A DNA stretch of 64,000 nt. Origin: an uncultured Oscillospiraceae bacterium (GTDB taxonomy: Bacteria; Bacillota; Clostridia; Oscillospirales; Acutalibacteraceae). The first letter of the stretch is position 1; each line of letters opens with the position of its first letter. A program made the translations under genes and the position numbers. This document shows, piece after piece, positions 42,925 through 52,082 of this stretch. The stretch covers positions 1-64,000 of the forward strand of contig CASDTR010000012.1 in NCBI GenBank assembly GCA_949283785.1, in the 5' to 3' direction. The notes under the pieces were generated by a model, which was not told where the DNA came from, did no database searches, and saw nothing but the letters and a program-made list of their open reading frames with translations.

Positions 42925-44274
42925 ATGACCGAAGTCGATCTCACAAATTTTTTCTCCTGGACCTTCCTGCTTCATTTCATCCGAGCCCTTGTCACCTTCA
43001 ACATATCAACCGCCATTCTCAAAGGCAAGCGAAACATATTTATAACCTTTGCCTCAATCGTCATCCCGTCGCTGGTTTATTCGTGGATTGGAGTAAGTCT
43101 CTCCACACTGGAAAACGAATTATTTATTATGGTGGGCTATTATATCCTTACGTTCATCATACTTTGCTTTTCCGTGGAAGGAACTATTTTTGCAAAGCTT
43201 TTCACCGCTGTATTCAGCCATGTGGCATATCTTATAGCAGGATATGTGGGGAGCCTGCTCACTACGTTTCTGTTCGGAGCAACCATCAGCATCGGAGTAC
43301 AGCTTAACATCACCTTGAATATTTTTCTTACCGTATGCATAAGTATATATTCGTTTTCTTTTATTTTTGTGGCCTTTATAAATTTCATTAAATCAAAAAC
43401 AGATCCTTCACTTAAGTATAAGACAAAATATACTTTTTATTATCTTTTTCCCATAACCCACATTTTTTCTTCAATGCTGATTTTTCAAGCCATAAAAATC
43501 GCCACTCCGGAAGGCTTTGCAAAATTGACGCAACGGGATCCTTTTTTTGAAAGCTGGGTCATTATTCTGATGATACTTTGCCTGAGTTTCGACATTTTTA
43601 TCGTTTTTGTTGTGGACAGGCAGTCCAAAACCGAGGAAAAAAATATCAGAAACGAGAAGGAGCTCCTTAAAAACGAGCTGGTGTACAGCCAGATGCAGCT
43701 TTTAAAAAAGGAACAGAGCGAATTTAGAAAAGTAAAGCACGACTTTATGAACCTTCTGACAACGGCAAGCGGATTTATCGAAATCGGAAAGCCCGAAAAG
43801 GCCCTTGAAATAATACGCAAAACGGGCGGCGATTTAGCCGAAATTTCGGGAACGCCCCTTTGCTCCAACGAAACCGTAAATACAGTGTGCTACATAAAAC
43901 AGCAGGCGGCGGAAAAAGCCGACGTAAAGCTGAAAATAGAAATCAGCGAAACCGCGCTTTTAAAGATGGACGAGTACGACCTTTGCAGACTGCTCCACAA
44001 TATAATGGATAACGCCGTAAACGCATGCAGCCTTCTCGCAGACAGCAAAACGGCGAAAATTTTCATCGACATAAACCCTGACTTTTTCTCGGTAAAAAGC
44101 GTCAACAGAACTTTGCAGCAGAAAAAATCAAGGGATAAAAAAGACGGCCACGGCAACGGGATCGGCATCATAAGAGACATTGCCAAAAAATACTCGGGAA
44201 CCTATACCGCCGTACAAAAGGACGGTTTGTATACAGCCTGCGTAAAGCTTAAAAATATCGCCCCGAAGGCCTGA
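42925..44274 (+). CDS. GHKL sensor histidine kinase (AgrC-like)
   Basis: A 449-residue kinase with six or so N-terminal membrane segments (residues 1-235), then a coiled-coil linker (KTEEKNIRNEKELLKNELVY). The phospho-acceptor region FRKVKHDFMNLLTTASGFIE is typical of AgrC. The ATPase carries HNIMDNAVNAC and GHGNGIGIIRDI. It lies downstream of its LytTR regulator. The ligand is unknown; an autoinducing peptide is the family precedent. Confidence 0.9.
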   Translation: MTEVDLTNFFSWTFLLHFIRALVTFNISTAILKGKRNIFITFASIVIPSLVYSWIGVSLSTLENELFIMVGYYILTFIILCFSVEGTIFAKLFTAVFSHVAYLIAGYVGSLLTTFLFGATISIGVQLNITLNIFLTVCISIYSFSFIFVAFINFIKSKTDPSLKYKTKYTFYYLFPITHIFSSMLIFQAIKIATPEGFAKLTQRDPFFESWVIILMILCLSFDIFIVFVVDRQSKTEEKNIRNEKELLKNELVYSQMQLLKKEQSEFRKVKHDFMNLLTTASGFIEIGKPEKALEIIRKTGGDLAEISGTPLCSNETVNTVCYIKQQAAEKADVKLKIEISETALLKMDEYDLCRLLHNIMDNAVNACSLLADSKTAKIFIDINPDFFSVKSVNRTLQQKKSRDKKDGHGNGIGIIRDIAKKYSGTYTAVQKDGLYTACVKLKNIAPKA

Positions 44275-44354
44275 AAGCTCCGCTTCCCTTAATCATTTTT
44301 CCTATTGCATACGGGAAAAATTAAAATCGGACTTTTTATCAGTATAACTTTCGC

Positions 44355-44380
44355 CTGTTAAATTGTCAACAATTTAACAG
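44355..44380. promoter_or_regulatory. 26-bp palindrome
   Basis: CTGTTAAATTG-TCAA-CAATTTAACAG, a perfect 11-bp inverted repeat in the gap between the kinase and LysR genes. It could be an operator or a weak terminator of the kinase operon; no T run follows. Confidence 0.55.
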
Positions 44381-44521
44381 CACCATAAACAAAATATTTA
44401 ATCACGGCTTTAAAATACTGTTGTAATTCTATATAAATATTTCAAAAAGCGCCTTTCCACTCCCGAAAGCTCGATTCATCTGCGCCGATAACTGCTTTTT
44501 ACGAAGAAGCCGAAATCTGCC

Positions 44522-44550
44522 TTGACACTCAGCTTTCATAAAAATATAAT
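44522..44550 (+). promoter_or_regulatory. Consensus promoter of the LysR gene
   Basis: TTGACA (44522-44527), a 17-nt spacer and TATAAT (44545-44550), all consensus, 35 bp before the start codon. Nothing else is seen in 44275-44585 apart from the palindrome. Confidence 0.9.
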
Positions 44551-44585
44551 TCAGTTGTATCCCTTTTTAAAGGAGCTGTTCTTAA

Positions 44586-45479
44586 ATGATCGAGACGAGA
44601 CTTTTATATTATTTCCTCACCGTGGCTCAGGAACAGAGCATAACCTCCGCCGCAAAGGTACTGCACATCACTCAGCCCACTCTGAGCCGCCAGATGGCGA
44701 TGCTCGAGGAAGAGGTCGGCGCAAAGCTCTTTGTAAAATCAGGCCGCCCCCTGACCCTCACCGCCGAGGGGATTCTCCTTAAACGCAGGGCGGAGGAAAT
44801 CCTGGAGCTTATGAAAAAGACAGAGGATGAGATTTCACTCAGAGAGGAACAGATCGAGGGAACCGTCTCTATCGGCTGCGGAGAGCTCTCCTGCGTTAAA
44901 CTCCTTTCCGATATGCTGGAGGGATTCAGGGAAAAATATCCGAGGGTCGTGTTCGACGTTTTTACCGCCAACGCCGACGAAATCAAACACCGCATGGATA
45001 ACGGCCTTACGGACGTGGGACTGCTTTTAGAGCCTGTTGACATAGAAAAATATGAATATATTCGCATGCCGATAAAGGAAAAATGGGTGGCCGTAGTCCC
45101 CTCAGGGGTTCCCCTCGCCAAACAGGAATACGTCACCGCCGAGGAGCTCTCCCGCATCCCCGTCATCATGCCCCGCCGTCAAAAGGTACTCGACGAAGTG
45201 GCAAGCTGGTTCGGCGACTGTTACAAGGATATAGAAATCGCTGCCGTATGCAATTTCAGCACTAACGCCGCCATGCTCGTAAGGGCGGGACTCGGGTACG
45301 CCTTGACCGTAGAAGGGGGACTTCCCTTTCTGGAACGTTCGGAAGTCACCATGGTGCCTCTTTTCCCCGAGCTTTCGGCAACCTGCGTCCTTGCCCGCAA
45401 GCGGCAGCAGCCCGTCTCATCAGCCGTTGACCGCTTTATCGAATATACAAAATGCTTTTTAGGCATGTACAGCTCATAA
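44586..45479 (+). CDS. LysR-family transcriptional regulator
   Basis: A 297-residue regulator with an N-terminal winged helix (YYFLTVAQEQSITSAAKVLHITQPTLSRQM, in part) and a periplasmic-binding-like effector domain. It precedes a redox-type gene set (cupin, flavodoxin, aldo-keto reductase, CMD protein), which it probably controls. The gap after it contains a terminator at 45520. ATG 44586 has AAAGGAGC. Confidence 0.93.
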   Translation: MIETRLLYYFLTVAQEQSITSAAKVLHITQPTLSRQMAMLEEEVGAKLFVKSGRPLTLTAEGILLKRRAEEILELMKKTEDEISLREEQIEGTVSIGCGELSCVKLLSDMLEGFREKYPRVVFDVFTANADEIKHRMDNGLTDVGLLLEPVDIEKYEYIRMPIKEKWVAVVPSGVPLAKQEYVTAEELSRIPVIMPRRQKVLDEVASWFGDCYKDIEIAAVCNFSTNAAMLVRAGLGYALTVEGGLPFLERSEVTMVPLFPELSATCVLARKRQQPVSSAVDRFIEYTKCFLGMYSS

Positions 45480-45519
45480 AATATAAGTATTGGACATAAT
45501 ATTCCTTTCGCAATATAAT

Positions 45520-45560
45520 AAGTATGTCGGATAAAGAATATCCGATGTGCTTATTTTTTT
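45520..45560 (+). terminator. Terminator of the LysR gene
   Basis: AAGTATGTCGGATA-AAGAA-TATCCGATGTGCTT followed by ATTTTTTT. Confidence 0.85.
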
Positions 45561-45607
45561 ATTTTTGCCGACTTTACAATATGAATAAATGAAAGAGGGT
45601 TTTATTT

Positions 45608-46030
45608 ATGAAGCAAAAAAGCGAATTTGAAAAAGAGCTTATTTTCCCCATAGGAGAGGATAACAGAGCCTACGCCGACTATTTTGCGGGAAACAGCTAT
45701 CTCAATATGCTTTCCCTGAAGCAGGTGGTCATCGGCAGCGTGACCTTCGAGCCCGGCTGCCGCAACAACTGGCACATACACCACGCCAAAAGCGGCGGAG
45801 GACAGATTCTCCTTGTCACCGCAGGCAGAGGCTACTATCAGGAATGGGGCAAAAATCCGGTGGAGCTCCACCCGGGAGACGTTGTTAACATCCCGCCCGA
45901 GGTAAAGCACTGGCACGGAGCGGCGCCTGACAGCTGGTTTTCCCATATCGCCGTGGAGGTACCCGGAGAGGGAACCGCCAACGAATGGTGCGAAAAAGTG
46001 ACAAATGAAGAATACGGCAAATTAAAGTGA
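45608..46030 (+). CDS. Cupin-domain protein
   Basis: A 140-residue single-domain cupin. Motif 1 reads NNWHIHHAKSGGGQILLVTAGRG and motif 2 HPGDVVNIPPEVKHWHGA (both in part), giving three His and possibly a Glu/Gln as metal ligands. It belongs to the cupins found beside CMD-family proteins, a type often linked to dehydratase or thiol chemistry. ATG 45608; it is the first gene of the likely LysR-controlled set. Confidence 0.9.
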   Translation: MKQKSEFEKELIFPIGEDNRAYADYFAGNSYLNMLSLKQVVIGSVTFEPGCRNNWHIHHAKSGGGQILLVTAGRGYYQEWGKNPVELHPGDVVNIPPEVKHWHGAAPDSWFSHIAVEVPGEGTANEWCEKVTNEEYGKLK

Positions 46031-46042
46031 GGGCTGATTCAC

Positions 46043-46516
46043 ATGAAAGCGATAATACTCTGTTATTCATACAGCGGAAACACAAGGCGCATAGCGCAGA
46101 TGATAAAGGAAAAGCTCAGATGCGACTGCGCCGAGATAGAAACCGTAAAGCAATATCCCGACAATTACAACGACACGGTGGAAGTGGGAAAACGGGAAAT
46201 CGACGGCGGCTTCATGCCCGAGATAAAGCCCCTTGACCTCGATCTTGCAGACTATGACACCGTCATTTTAGGTTCCCCCGTATGGTGGTACACCTTTGCC
46301 CCCGCCGTGAAAACATTCCTGAGCAAAGCGGATTTAAAGGGAAAGAGAGTTTTCCCATTTGCGACAAACGGCGGCTGGATCGGCCACACATTAAAGGATT
46401 TCACAAAAGAATGCAAAAACGCCGATGTACGGGACGGGCTCAGCGTTAAATTCAACGGCAAAAAGCTCCTCACAGATAAAGCCGACATCGAAAGGTGGAT
46501 TAAGAGCATAAAATGA
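46043..46516 (+). CDS. Flavodoxin
   Basis: A 157-residue flavodoxin-family protein. The FMN phosphate loop YSYSGNTRRIAQ (residues 8-19) and the isoalloxazine loops GSPVWWYTFAPAV and ATNGGWIGHT are clear. It would shuttle electrons in the cytoplasm. It follows the cupin gene by 12 bp and resembles the flavodoxin genes that sit beside aldo-keto reductases in many Clostridia. Confidence 0.92.
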   Translation: MKAIILCYSYSGNTRRIAQMIKEKLRCDCAEIETVKQYPDNYNDTVEVGKREIDGGFMPEIKPLDLDLADYDTVILGSPVWWYTFAPAVKTFLSKADLKGKRVFPFATNGGWIGHTLKDFTKECKNADVRDGLSVKFNGKKLLTDKADIERWIKSIK

Positions 46517-46702
46517 GCCGTCAATCCCTTCGAGAATGAGGGGATTTCGCCCATTTGTAAAACCTCATCGCTCATTCGAAACGGCAAAGCATTTGCATTT
46601 AAATGTTTTTGCTTGTCCGCCTATTACAGCCGATGATTTTATGATATAATCAGTATAACAATTTGCGCACTGAATCTGCAAAATAGAAAAGGAGCGGTTA
46701 AG

Positions 46703-47812
46703 ATGAATCCTTATTTCAGTGAAGTAAAAAAGAATTTCGGCTTCGGCTGTATGCGTCTGCCCATGAAAATGGGAAAAGTTGATTACTCCGAGTTTACGAA
46801 AATGGTGGACACGTTTATAGAAAACGGCTTTAACTATTTTGATACCGCCCACGGATATCTGGACGGCAAAAGCGAAATCGCCCTGAGGGACTGCCTGACA
46901 AGCCGTTATCCGAGAGAAAGCTATATCCTTACCGACAAGCTTTCGGAGCACACCTTTAAAAAGCAGGAGGATATACGAGTCATTTTCCAAAAGCAGCTTG
47001 AGGCCTGCGGCGTAGAATACTTCGACTTTTACCTTATGCACGCCCAAAACGCCAAGTTTTTTGAAAAATATAAAAAATGCCGCGCCTATGAGACAGCCTT
47101 TGAGCTTAAAGAAGAGGGAAAAATAAAACACGTCGGCCTTTCCTTCCACGATAAGGCCAAGGTTCTCGATCAGATCTTGACGGAATATCCTCAGATCGAG
47201 GTCGTTCAGATTCAGTTTAACTACGTCGATTACGACAACGACTCAGTGGAAGGCAGAAAGTGCTATGAGGTATGCCGCAAGCACAACAAGCCCATAATCG
47301 TCATGGAGCCCGTTAAGGGCGGAACTCTCGCAAAGCTTCCGAGAAAGGCTCAGAAGGTCATCGACTCCCTGCAAGGCGGAAGCGCCGCAAGCTATGCCAT
47401 AAGGTTTGCCGCAGGCTTCGAAGGCATCATGATGGTCCTTTCGGGAATGGGAGACATGGATATGATGAACGACAACCTGAGCTTTATGAAGGATTTCGTA
47501 CCCTTAAACGAAACTGAGATCAAAGGAATAAGAGAAGTGGCGAAGATATTCAAGGCACAGGACCTTATCCCCTGCACCGCCTGCCGCTACTGCACCGAGG
47601 GATGCCCAACCCACATTGCCATACCCGATCTGTTCGCCTGCCTTAACTCCGCAAGGGAATTCAAAAGCGTAAATTATGAGCAGGTTCTCGCGGACACGGG
47701 CAGCGCAAGGGCGTCGGAATGCATAAAATGCGGAAAATGCGAACACAGCTGTCCCCAGAACCTTAAAATCCGCAAGCTCCTGAAAGAGGTTGCGGAGGAA
47801 TTTGAAAAATAA
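46703..47812 (+). CDS. Aldo/keto reductase with 4Fe-4S domain
   Basis: A 369-residue protein. The barrel (residues 1-280) has FDTAHGY, the catalytic DKL segment and LMHAQN. The C-terminal ferredoxin-like part contains CTACRYCTEGCPTHI and CIKCGKCEHSCPQNL, which would bind two 4Fe-4S clusters. Such fusions reduce carbonyls using ferredoxin or flavodoxin electrons. It stands 190 bp after the flavodoxin and has a TATAAT near 46645. The CMD gene follows 13 bp later. Confidence 0.93.
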   Translation: MNPYFSEVKKNFGFGCMRLPMKMGKVDYSEFTKMVDTFIENGFNYFDTAHGYLDGKSEIALRDCLTSRYPRESYILTDKLSEHTFKKQEDIRVIFQKQLEACGVEYFDFYLMHAQNAKFFEKYKKCRAYETAFELKEEGKIKHVGLSFHDKAKVLDQILTEYPQIEVVQIQFNYVDYDNDSVEGRKCYEVCRKHNKPIIVMEPVKGGTLAKLPRKAQKVIDSLQGGSAASYAIRFAAGFEGIMMVLSGMGDMDMMNDNLSFMKDFVPLNETEIKGIREVAKIFKAQDLIPCTACRYCTEGCPTHIAIPDLFACLNSAREFKSVNYEQVLADTGSARASECIKCGKCEHSCPQNLKIRKLLKEVAEEFEK

Positions 47813-47825
47813 GGAAGTCTTGATA

Positions 47826-48566
47826 ATGGCACAGTCCGATAAAAATTTTGAAGCTCTGCTTCCCGAATACTATAATGAAATTTTTGAAAACGACGGGGAA
47901 TTTGCCGAAATACTCAATGATTTCGCATACGGAGAAGTCCCGAGCCACGACGACCTCGACGACATAACCCGCTTTGAGGCCATACTCGCCTCACTCATAG
48001 GCTGCCGGGGAACCGATGAATTTGAAATCATCCTTTCGGCGGCCCTGGACTTCGGCACGGAGCCTGTTAAAATCAGAGAAATCGTCTATCAGGCGACGGC
48101 CTATTTAGGCATCGGCAGAGTTTTGCCCTTTATAAAAATCACAAACTCAGTGTTTAAAGAAAAAGGAATATCTCTCCCCCTGCCCTCACAGAAGAAAACA
48201 GACAGGGAGCACCGCAGAGAGGACGGAACCAAGGTACAGGTGGATATTTTCGGAGAGTCCATGGAGGACTTCTGGAAATCCGGTCCCGAAGAAAGCCGCC
48301 ACATAAACCTATGGCTCGCTTCTAACTGCTTCGGCGACTATTACACAAGAGGCGGCCTCGACCTTAAGGAAAGGGAGCTCATAACCTTCTGTTTTCTGTC
48401 GGCTCAGGGAGGATGTGAGCCTCAGCTCATATCCCACGCCGCCGCAAACATAAAAATGGGCAACGACAAAGCTTTTCTTATCAAGGTCATTTCCCAGTGC
48501 CTTCCCTATGTCGGATACCCCCGCTCCCTCAACGCCCTGCGCTGCGTTAACGAGGCGGCAAAATAA
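47826..48566 (+). CDS. Carboxymuconolactone decarboxylase-family protein (two domains)
   Basis: A 246-residue protein made of two CMD/AhpD-like helical domains. The first has ITRFEAILASLIGCRG and FEIILSAALDFG; the second has LDLKERELITFCFLSAQGGCEPQLISHAAANI (in part). The CxxC/H-type AhpD active site is not evident, so peroxidase activity is uncertain. ATG 47826 follows the reductase by 13 bp. Probably part of the same redox set. Confidence 0.88.
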   Translation: MAQSDKNFEALLPEYYNEIFENDGEFAEILNDFAYGEVPSHDDLDDITRFEAILASLIGCRGTDEFEIILSAALDFGTEPVKIREIVYQATAYLGIGRVLPFIKITNSVFKEKGISLPLPSQKKTDREHRREDGTKVQVDIFGESMEDFWKSGPEESRHINLWLASNCFGDYYTRGGLDLKERELITFCFLSAQGGCEPQLISHAAANIKMGNDKAFLIKVISQCLPYVGYPRSLNALRCVNEAAK

Positions 48567-48589
48567 GATAAATTCAAAGGAGACGCAAA

Positions 48590-49162
48590 ATGTCAAATAT
48601 ATCAGCAGTCAAAGCTTTGGAAAAGCCTCATCTTTCCGTAAAAGCCAAAACCCTTTACGCTGCCGCAGCAATTGCGGGAGCCGTAGTCCTGCCCCAGATT
48701 TTCCACGCCCTGGGCGCCGTATCGGGCTTGGGAACAAGCGTCGGAGAAGCTTTCCTCCCCATGCATCTTCCCGTTATACTGGCGGGCCTTTTAGCGGGTC
48801 CCCTTGTCGGCGCCGTTTCGGGATTCGCAGCTCCCCTTATAAGCTTTGCCCTTTCGGGAATGCCCTTAGTCACAATGGTCCCCTTTATGGCTGTTGAGCT
48901 GTGCGCCTACGGCCTGCTTGCGGGGCTGCTCAGAAGCGCAAAAATGCCCCCAGCTGCCAAGGTCCTTCTTGTTCAGCTCGGCGGACGTCTTGTCAAGGCC
49001 GCCGCAATAGCCGCCGCATTCTATGTGTTCGGCAGCGAAAGCGTACAGGTTTCGTCGGTTCTCACAAGCGTATATACGGGCGTATTCGGCATCGTCCTTC
49101 AGCTTGTGCTCATCCCTCTCATTATATACCGTGCCGAAAACCCGAAAAGACATGAGAGCTGA
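48590..49162 (+). CDS. ECF transporter S component
   Basis: A 190-residue membrane protein with six hydrophobic segments. It has the S-component pattern FLPMHLPVILAGLLAGPLVGAVSGFAAPLIS (in part), known from vitamin-binding ECF subunits, and a C-terminal LQLVLIPLIIY. No energising EcfA or EcfT genes are nearby, so a shared module elsewhere is implied (group II ECF). Substrate unknown. Its end overlaps the next gene by 11 bases. Confidence 0.85.
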   Translation: MSNISAVKALEKPHLSVKAKTLYAAAAIAGAVVLPQIFHALGAVSGLGTSVGEAFLPMHLPVILAGLLAGPLVGAVSGFAAPLISFALSGMPLVTMVPFMAVELCAYGLLAGLLRSAKMPPAAKVLLVQLGGRLVKAAAIAAAFYVFGSESVQVSSVLTSVYTGVFGIVLQLVLIPLIIYRAENPKRHES

Positions 49163-49580
49163 CACGGAAAAAGCCAAAGAGCTTCTTTTCTCGGGAAAAT
49201 ATACCTGCGTTCTCTGCAAGGGGGAAAGGGTATACAGCAGCAGCCAAAGAGGCGTTGCTCCCCTGCTCTCATGGCTCAATTTCGAAGAAGATCTTAGAGG
49301 CTTCTGCGCGGCGGACAAGGTCGTGGGGAAAGCTGCGGCGTTTTTATATGTGCTGCTCGGAACGGCCGAGGTGTACGCGGATATAGTAAGCGACCCCGCC
49401 GTCGAAACTCTCCGAAAATTCGGCATCCCCTGCTTTTACGGGGAAAAGGTCAAGGCTGTAAGGAACAGAACGGACACAGGCTTTTGTCCCATGGAAACGT
49501 CGGTGCTGGATATAGAAGAGCCCGAAGCGGCCCTTGATGCAATACTCAAAAAGCTGGAAGAACTCAGAAACGGAAACTGA
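49152..49580 (+). CDS. DUF1893 protein
   Basis: A 142-residue protein (MRADTEKAKELLFSGKYTCVLCKGERVYSSSQRGVAPLLSWL, in part) matching DUF1893, a small fold related to nucleotide-like deaminases, often with conserved Cys residues. The ATG at 49152 lies within the ECF gene's end, so it is coupled. Function unknown. The overlap with an S component suggests a link to vitamin or nucleoside salvage. Confidence 0.8.
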   Translation: MRADTEKAKELLFSGKYTCVLCKGERVYSSSQRGVAPLLSWLNFEEDLRGFCAADKVVGKAAAFLYVLLGTAEVYADIVSDPAVETLRKFGIPCFYGEKVKAVRNRTDTGFCPMETSVLDIEEPEAALDAILKKLEELRNGN

Positions 49581-49583
49581 AAG

Positions 49584-49616
49584 CAAAGCCTTCCGATTTA
49601 TTTCGGAAGGCTTTGT
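49584..49616 (+). terminator. Terminator of ECF-DUF1893
   Basis: CAAAGCCTTCCGA...TCGGAAGGCTTTG, followed by TTTAT. Confidence 0.9.
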
Positions 49617-49627
49617 TTATCGCAAAA

Positions 49628-49662
49628 CCTGCTCCGACAATCATGTCAGAGCAGATTTTTTG
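49628..49662 (+). terminator. Second terminator
   Basis: CTGCTCCGACA...TGTCAGAGCAG followed by ATTTTTTG, 15 bp after the previous one. Confidence 0.8.
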
Positions 49663-49674
49663 TTTGTAAATACG

Positions 49675-49700
49675 AAAAAAGGCGATGCAAAAGCATCGCC
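49675..49700 (-). terminator. Terminator of the TetR-controlled operon
   Basis: On the minus strand GGCGATGC-TTTT-GCATCGCC followed by TTTTTTC. Confidence 0.88.
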
Positions 49701-49711
49701 CTGAGCTTCGA

Positions 49712-50356
49712 TTATTCTTCGGTTTTTCCTTTTCCCGGAGTCCAATCCCTGAGCCCGCCTCGGTGAAGAAGTACCGTGCCCAACAGGAAGGTGCCCTGAG
49801 AAACGATATTCACAGTCTGAGCGACCCGGTGCATGGAAGCGGAGTCGTCAAACCTGGCGCTCAAATAGCCCATTCCAAGCATAAAAATAAATGAAACTAC
49901 ATATAGAACCGCAGCGGCAGCCTTTTTAAGCTTGACCGCTATTGCAAACAGCGACCACTGAGTTCCCGAGCATCCTATTATCTGCATTATGACAAAGGGC
50001 ATGGAGCTCGTATAAACAGGCACAACGCCTACACCCAAAAGCTTCGCATCCTTACGGTTGTATTTTGTGAAAAGTCCTATAAACGCGATAAATACCAGCA
50101 GGAAGCCGGGTCCCTGCAAAGGGAAAAACGACTGCTCAAGAAGCGGATAGTCACAGACGTTTGCTGCGTAAAGTATTTTCCACAGAGCTTTAAAAATTCC
50201 GCCTATGAGAACCATGTAAGAGCCCGTAGCCAGCAGCGCGTAAGCGCCTTTGACCATTTTTCCGTAAAAATCGCGCTGTAAAATAAGAGTGGCAAAAAAG
50301 AAAAGCAGAACAGGAATAAAATCTATAATTGCCATACTTACTGTAATTCCGTTCAT
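49712..50356 (-). CDS. Hypothetical membrane protein
   Basis: A 214-residue protein with about six hydrophobic segments, for example IDFIPVLLFFFATLIL and GPGFLLVFIAFIGLFT. It has no recognised family. It is the last gene of the TetR-controlled operon, 37 bp after the DUF1295 gene, and resembles the membrane protein at 53700 in size and layout. Confidence 0.75.
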   Translation of the reverse strand: MNGITVSMAIIDFIPVLLFFFATLILQRDFYGKMVKGAYALLATGSYMVLIGGIFKALWKILYAANVCDYPLLEQSFFPLQGPGFLLVFIAFIGLFTKYNRKDAKLLGVGVVPVYTSSMPFVIMQIIGCSGTQWSLFAIAVKLKKAAAAVLYVVSFIFMLGMGYLSARFDDSASMHRVAQTVNIVSQGTFLLGTVLLHRGGLRDWTPGKGKTEE

Positions 50357-50393
50357 CTCAACATCCCTCTCTACGCTAAACCCCTGCTGTGAA

Positions 50394-51221
50394 TTAAGCG
50401 ACTATAAATTTGACGTCCTTTAAGTGATACAAAGGTATCAGGGGGAAAATAATCGGCGTCTTTCTGACATATGCCTGATATTCGGGAGCGTCGCCGTAAT
50501 TTTTGTTCTGGCGGATTTCAAGACGCTTTGCCCCGCTGAGCATAACGTAAACTATGAGGATGTAGCCGAGAATTGCAATGATCCACTGAACTGCGCCTGT
50601 CAAAACGCTAAGTCCCGAAATCAATACTCCGGTCCAGAAGAGTACCTCGCCGAAATAGTTGGGGCAGCGCACGATTTTGAAAAGCCCTCTGTCACAGAAG
50701 CGGTTGGGGTTTTCGCTTTTCGCCGCAGACTTCTGCTTATCCGAAATACTTTCAATAAGCAGAGCAATCACCATAATAACGGCGCCTGCGGGAGCCAAAG
50801 CTCCTCCCTTATCTCCGTTTGCCGCACGGTAAAAAATCGGTGAAACCTGAAGCACATACATAAACGACACGCATATCCATATGGCTGCCTTTACAAAGAC
50901 GGGAATGGGCTTCTCCGTTTTTGTTACCTCCTGAAAGGTCTTTTTGTATGATTTGCTCTTGATTTCCCGCCACAGCAGAAAACCGCCGAGGCGAACGCCG
51001 TATACCATCAAAAGCACGCACATTATAATTGTCCACAATGTAAGCTCTTTTACGTAGATTATCAGCGTGGCGGCGCCTGCCCCTAAAACGGCAAAGCCGT
51101 AGCCGACTGAAAGAAAGTAGACGAATTTATAAAATCCGACGGCGCTCATTACAGCGCAGGCCGCAAGGATTATCCAGATTGTATTGGGAAATGCCGCGGA
51201 AACCATCTCAGAAAAAGACAT
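50394..51221 (-). CDS. DUF1295 membrane protein (steroid 5-alpha-reductase/ICMT-like)
   Basis: A 275-residue membrane protein with about seven segments. The C-terminal block GLFKIVRCPNYFGEVLFWTGV followed by YVMLSGAKRLEIRQNKNYG and EYQAYVRKTPIIFPLIP marks DUF1295/steroid-reductase-like proteins related to isoprenylcysteine methyltransferases. They bind NADPH or SAM and act on lipid or sterol-like molecules. It sits 12 bp after the SDR gene, so it may act on the same lipid. The substrate is unknown. Confidence 0.88.
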   Translation of the reverse strand: MSFSEMVSAAFPNTIWIILAACAVMSAVGFYKFVYFLSVGYGFAVLGAGAATLIIYVKELTLWTIIMCVLLMVYGVRLGGFLLWREIKSKSYKKTFQEVTKTEKPIPVFVKAAIWICVSFMYVLQVSPIFYRAANGDKGGALAPAGAVIMVIALLIESISDKQKSAAKSENPNRFCDRGLFKIVRCPNYFGEVLFWTGVLISGLSVLTGAVQWIIAILGYILIVYVMLSGAKRLEIRQNKNYGDAPEYQAYVRKTPIIFPLIPLYHLKDVKFIVA

Positions 51222-51233
51222 ATTAAAGCCCCC

Positions 51234-52082
51234 TTATTTCTTACAGTACGCTTCAATATACTCTTTGAAGCTTGCTTCCCCGCAGACGTCCTTACCCACG
51301 AGCTCGTTTGTAAGAGTCCACTTTGAAAAACGAATGAGGCCTTCCTTACCGTTCTTTTTTCGCTTGTTGACAAAGGCGAGCACGTCGAAAAGGAATACGG
51401 GCGCACGCTTTATGACAACGGGTTTGCCCGACGCCTTAAAGAACATCTCGGCGATTTCCGCATATGAATAGGTCTCCTTGCCGCCCACCTCATAGGTGCA
51501 GTTTTGATCGGCCATATGAAGGACGATGAAATCGGCAAAATCGGGAGTATCCACAACATTTGCGTGGGCGTCTTTCTTGCCCAGAAGAGTAACCTCTCCC
51601 TTTTCTATCATGGGCTTGAACACCTTTGCTATATCGTAAAAATATCCCGTGGGACGGTGGATAACATAGGGGATGCCGCTCTCCTGAAGCTTCTGCTCAA
51701 AAAGATATTTTGAATGGAGCATGGGCACCTTTTCATCGGAATCGGCTTTAATAACGGAAATATATGTAAAGCCCTTTACCTGCGCCTTTTTGGCCTCGTT
51801 CAAAAGATTCAGGTTGCCCTTATAGTCGATATCGTAATTTGTCACCGTGGCGGAGGCTCCCGTCAAGCCCACGGTTGTTATCACATAATCGGCGCCGTCG
51901 CAAAGGCCCTCCATCGTTTCGGGCTTCGTAACGTCGATTACTCGTGAAGTATATTTTCCCTCGATGCCTTCTATCTCCATGACCTTGAGGTCGGCCGCCA
52001 CTACCTCGTGTCCCTCACGGACAAGAGCCTTTAAAATATCAGCGCCGAGATTTCCGAAAGCTCCTGCAAGTACTACTTTCAT
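51234..52082 (-). CDS. Atypical short-chain dehydrogenase (NAD(P)H-binding)
   Basis: A 282-residue Rossmann protein of the NmrA/YwnB-like atypical SDR type. The nucleotide motif is VVLAGAFGNLGADILKAL. ISVIKAD and HRPTGYFYDIAKVFK are later features. It lacks the classical YxxxK, so it may be a reductase of a quinone- or lipid-like substrate. The start overlaps the stop of the flavin-reductase gene (ATGA). Confidence 0.85.
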   Translation of the reverse strand: MKVVLAGAFGNLGADILKALVREGHEVVAADLKVMEIEGIEGKYTSRVIDVTKPETMEGLCDGADYVITTVGLTGASATVTNYDIDYKGNLNLLNEAKKAQVKGFTYISVIKADSDEKVPMLHSKYLFEQKLQESGIPYVIHRPTGYFYDIAKVFKPMIEKGEVTLLGKKDAHANVVDTPDFADFIVLHMADQNCTYEVGGKETYSYAEIAEMFFKASGKPVVIKRAPVFLFDVLAFVNKRKKNGKEGLIRFSKWTLTNELVGKDVCGEASFKEYIEAYCKK

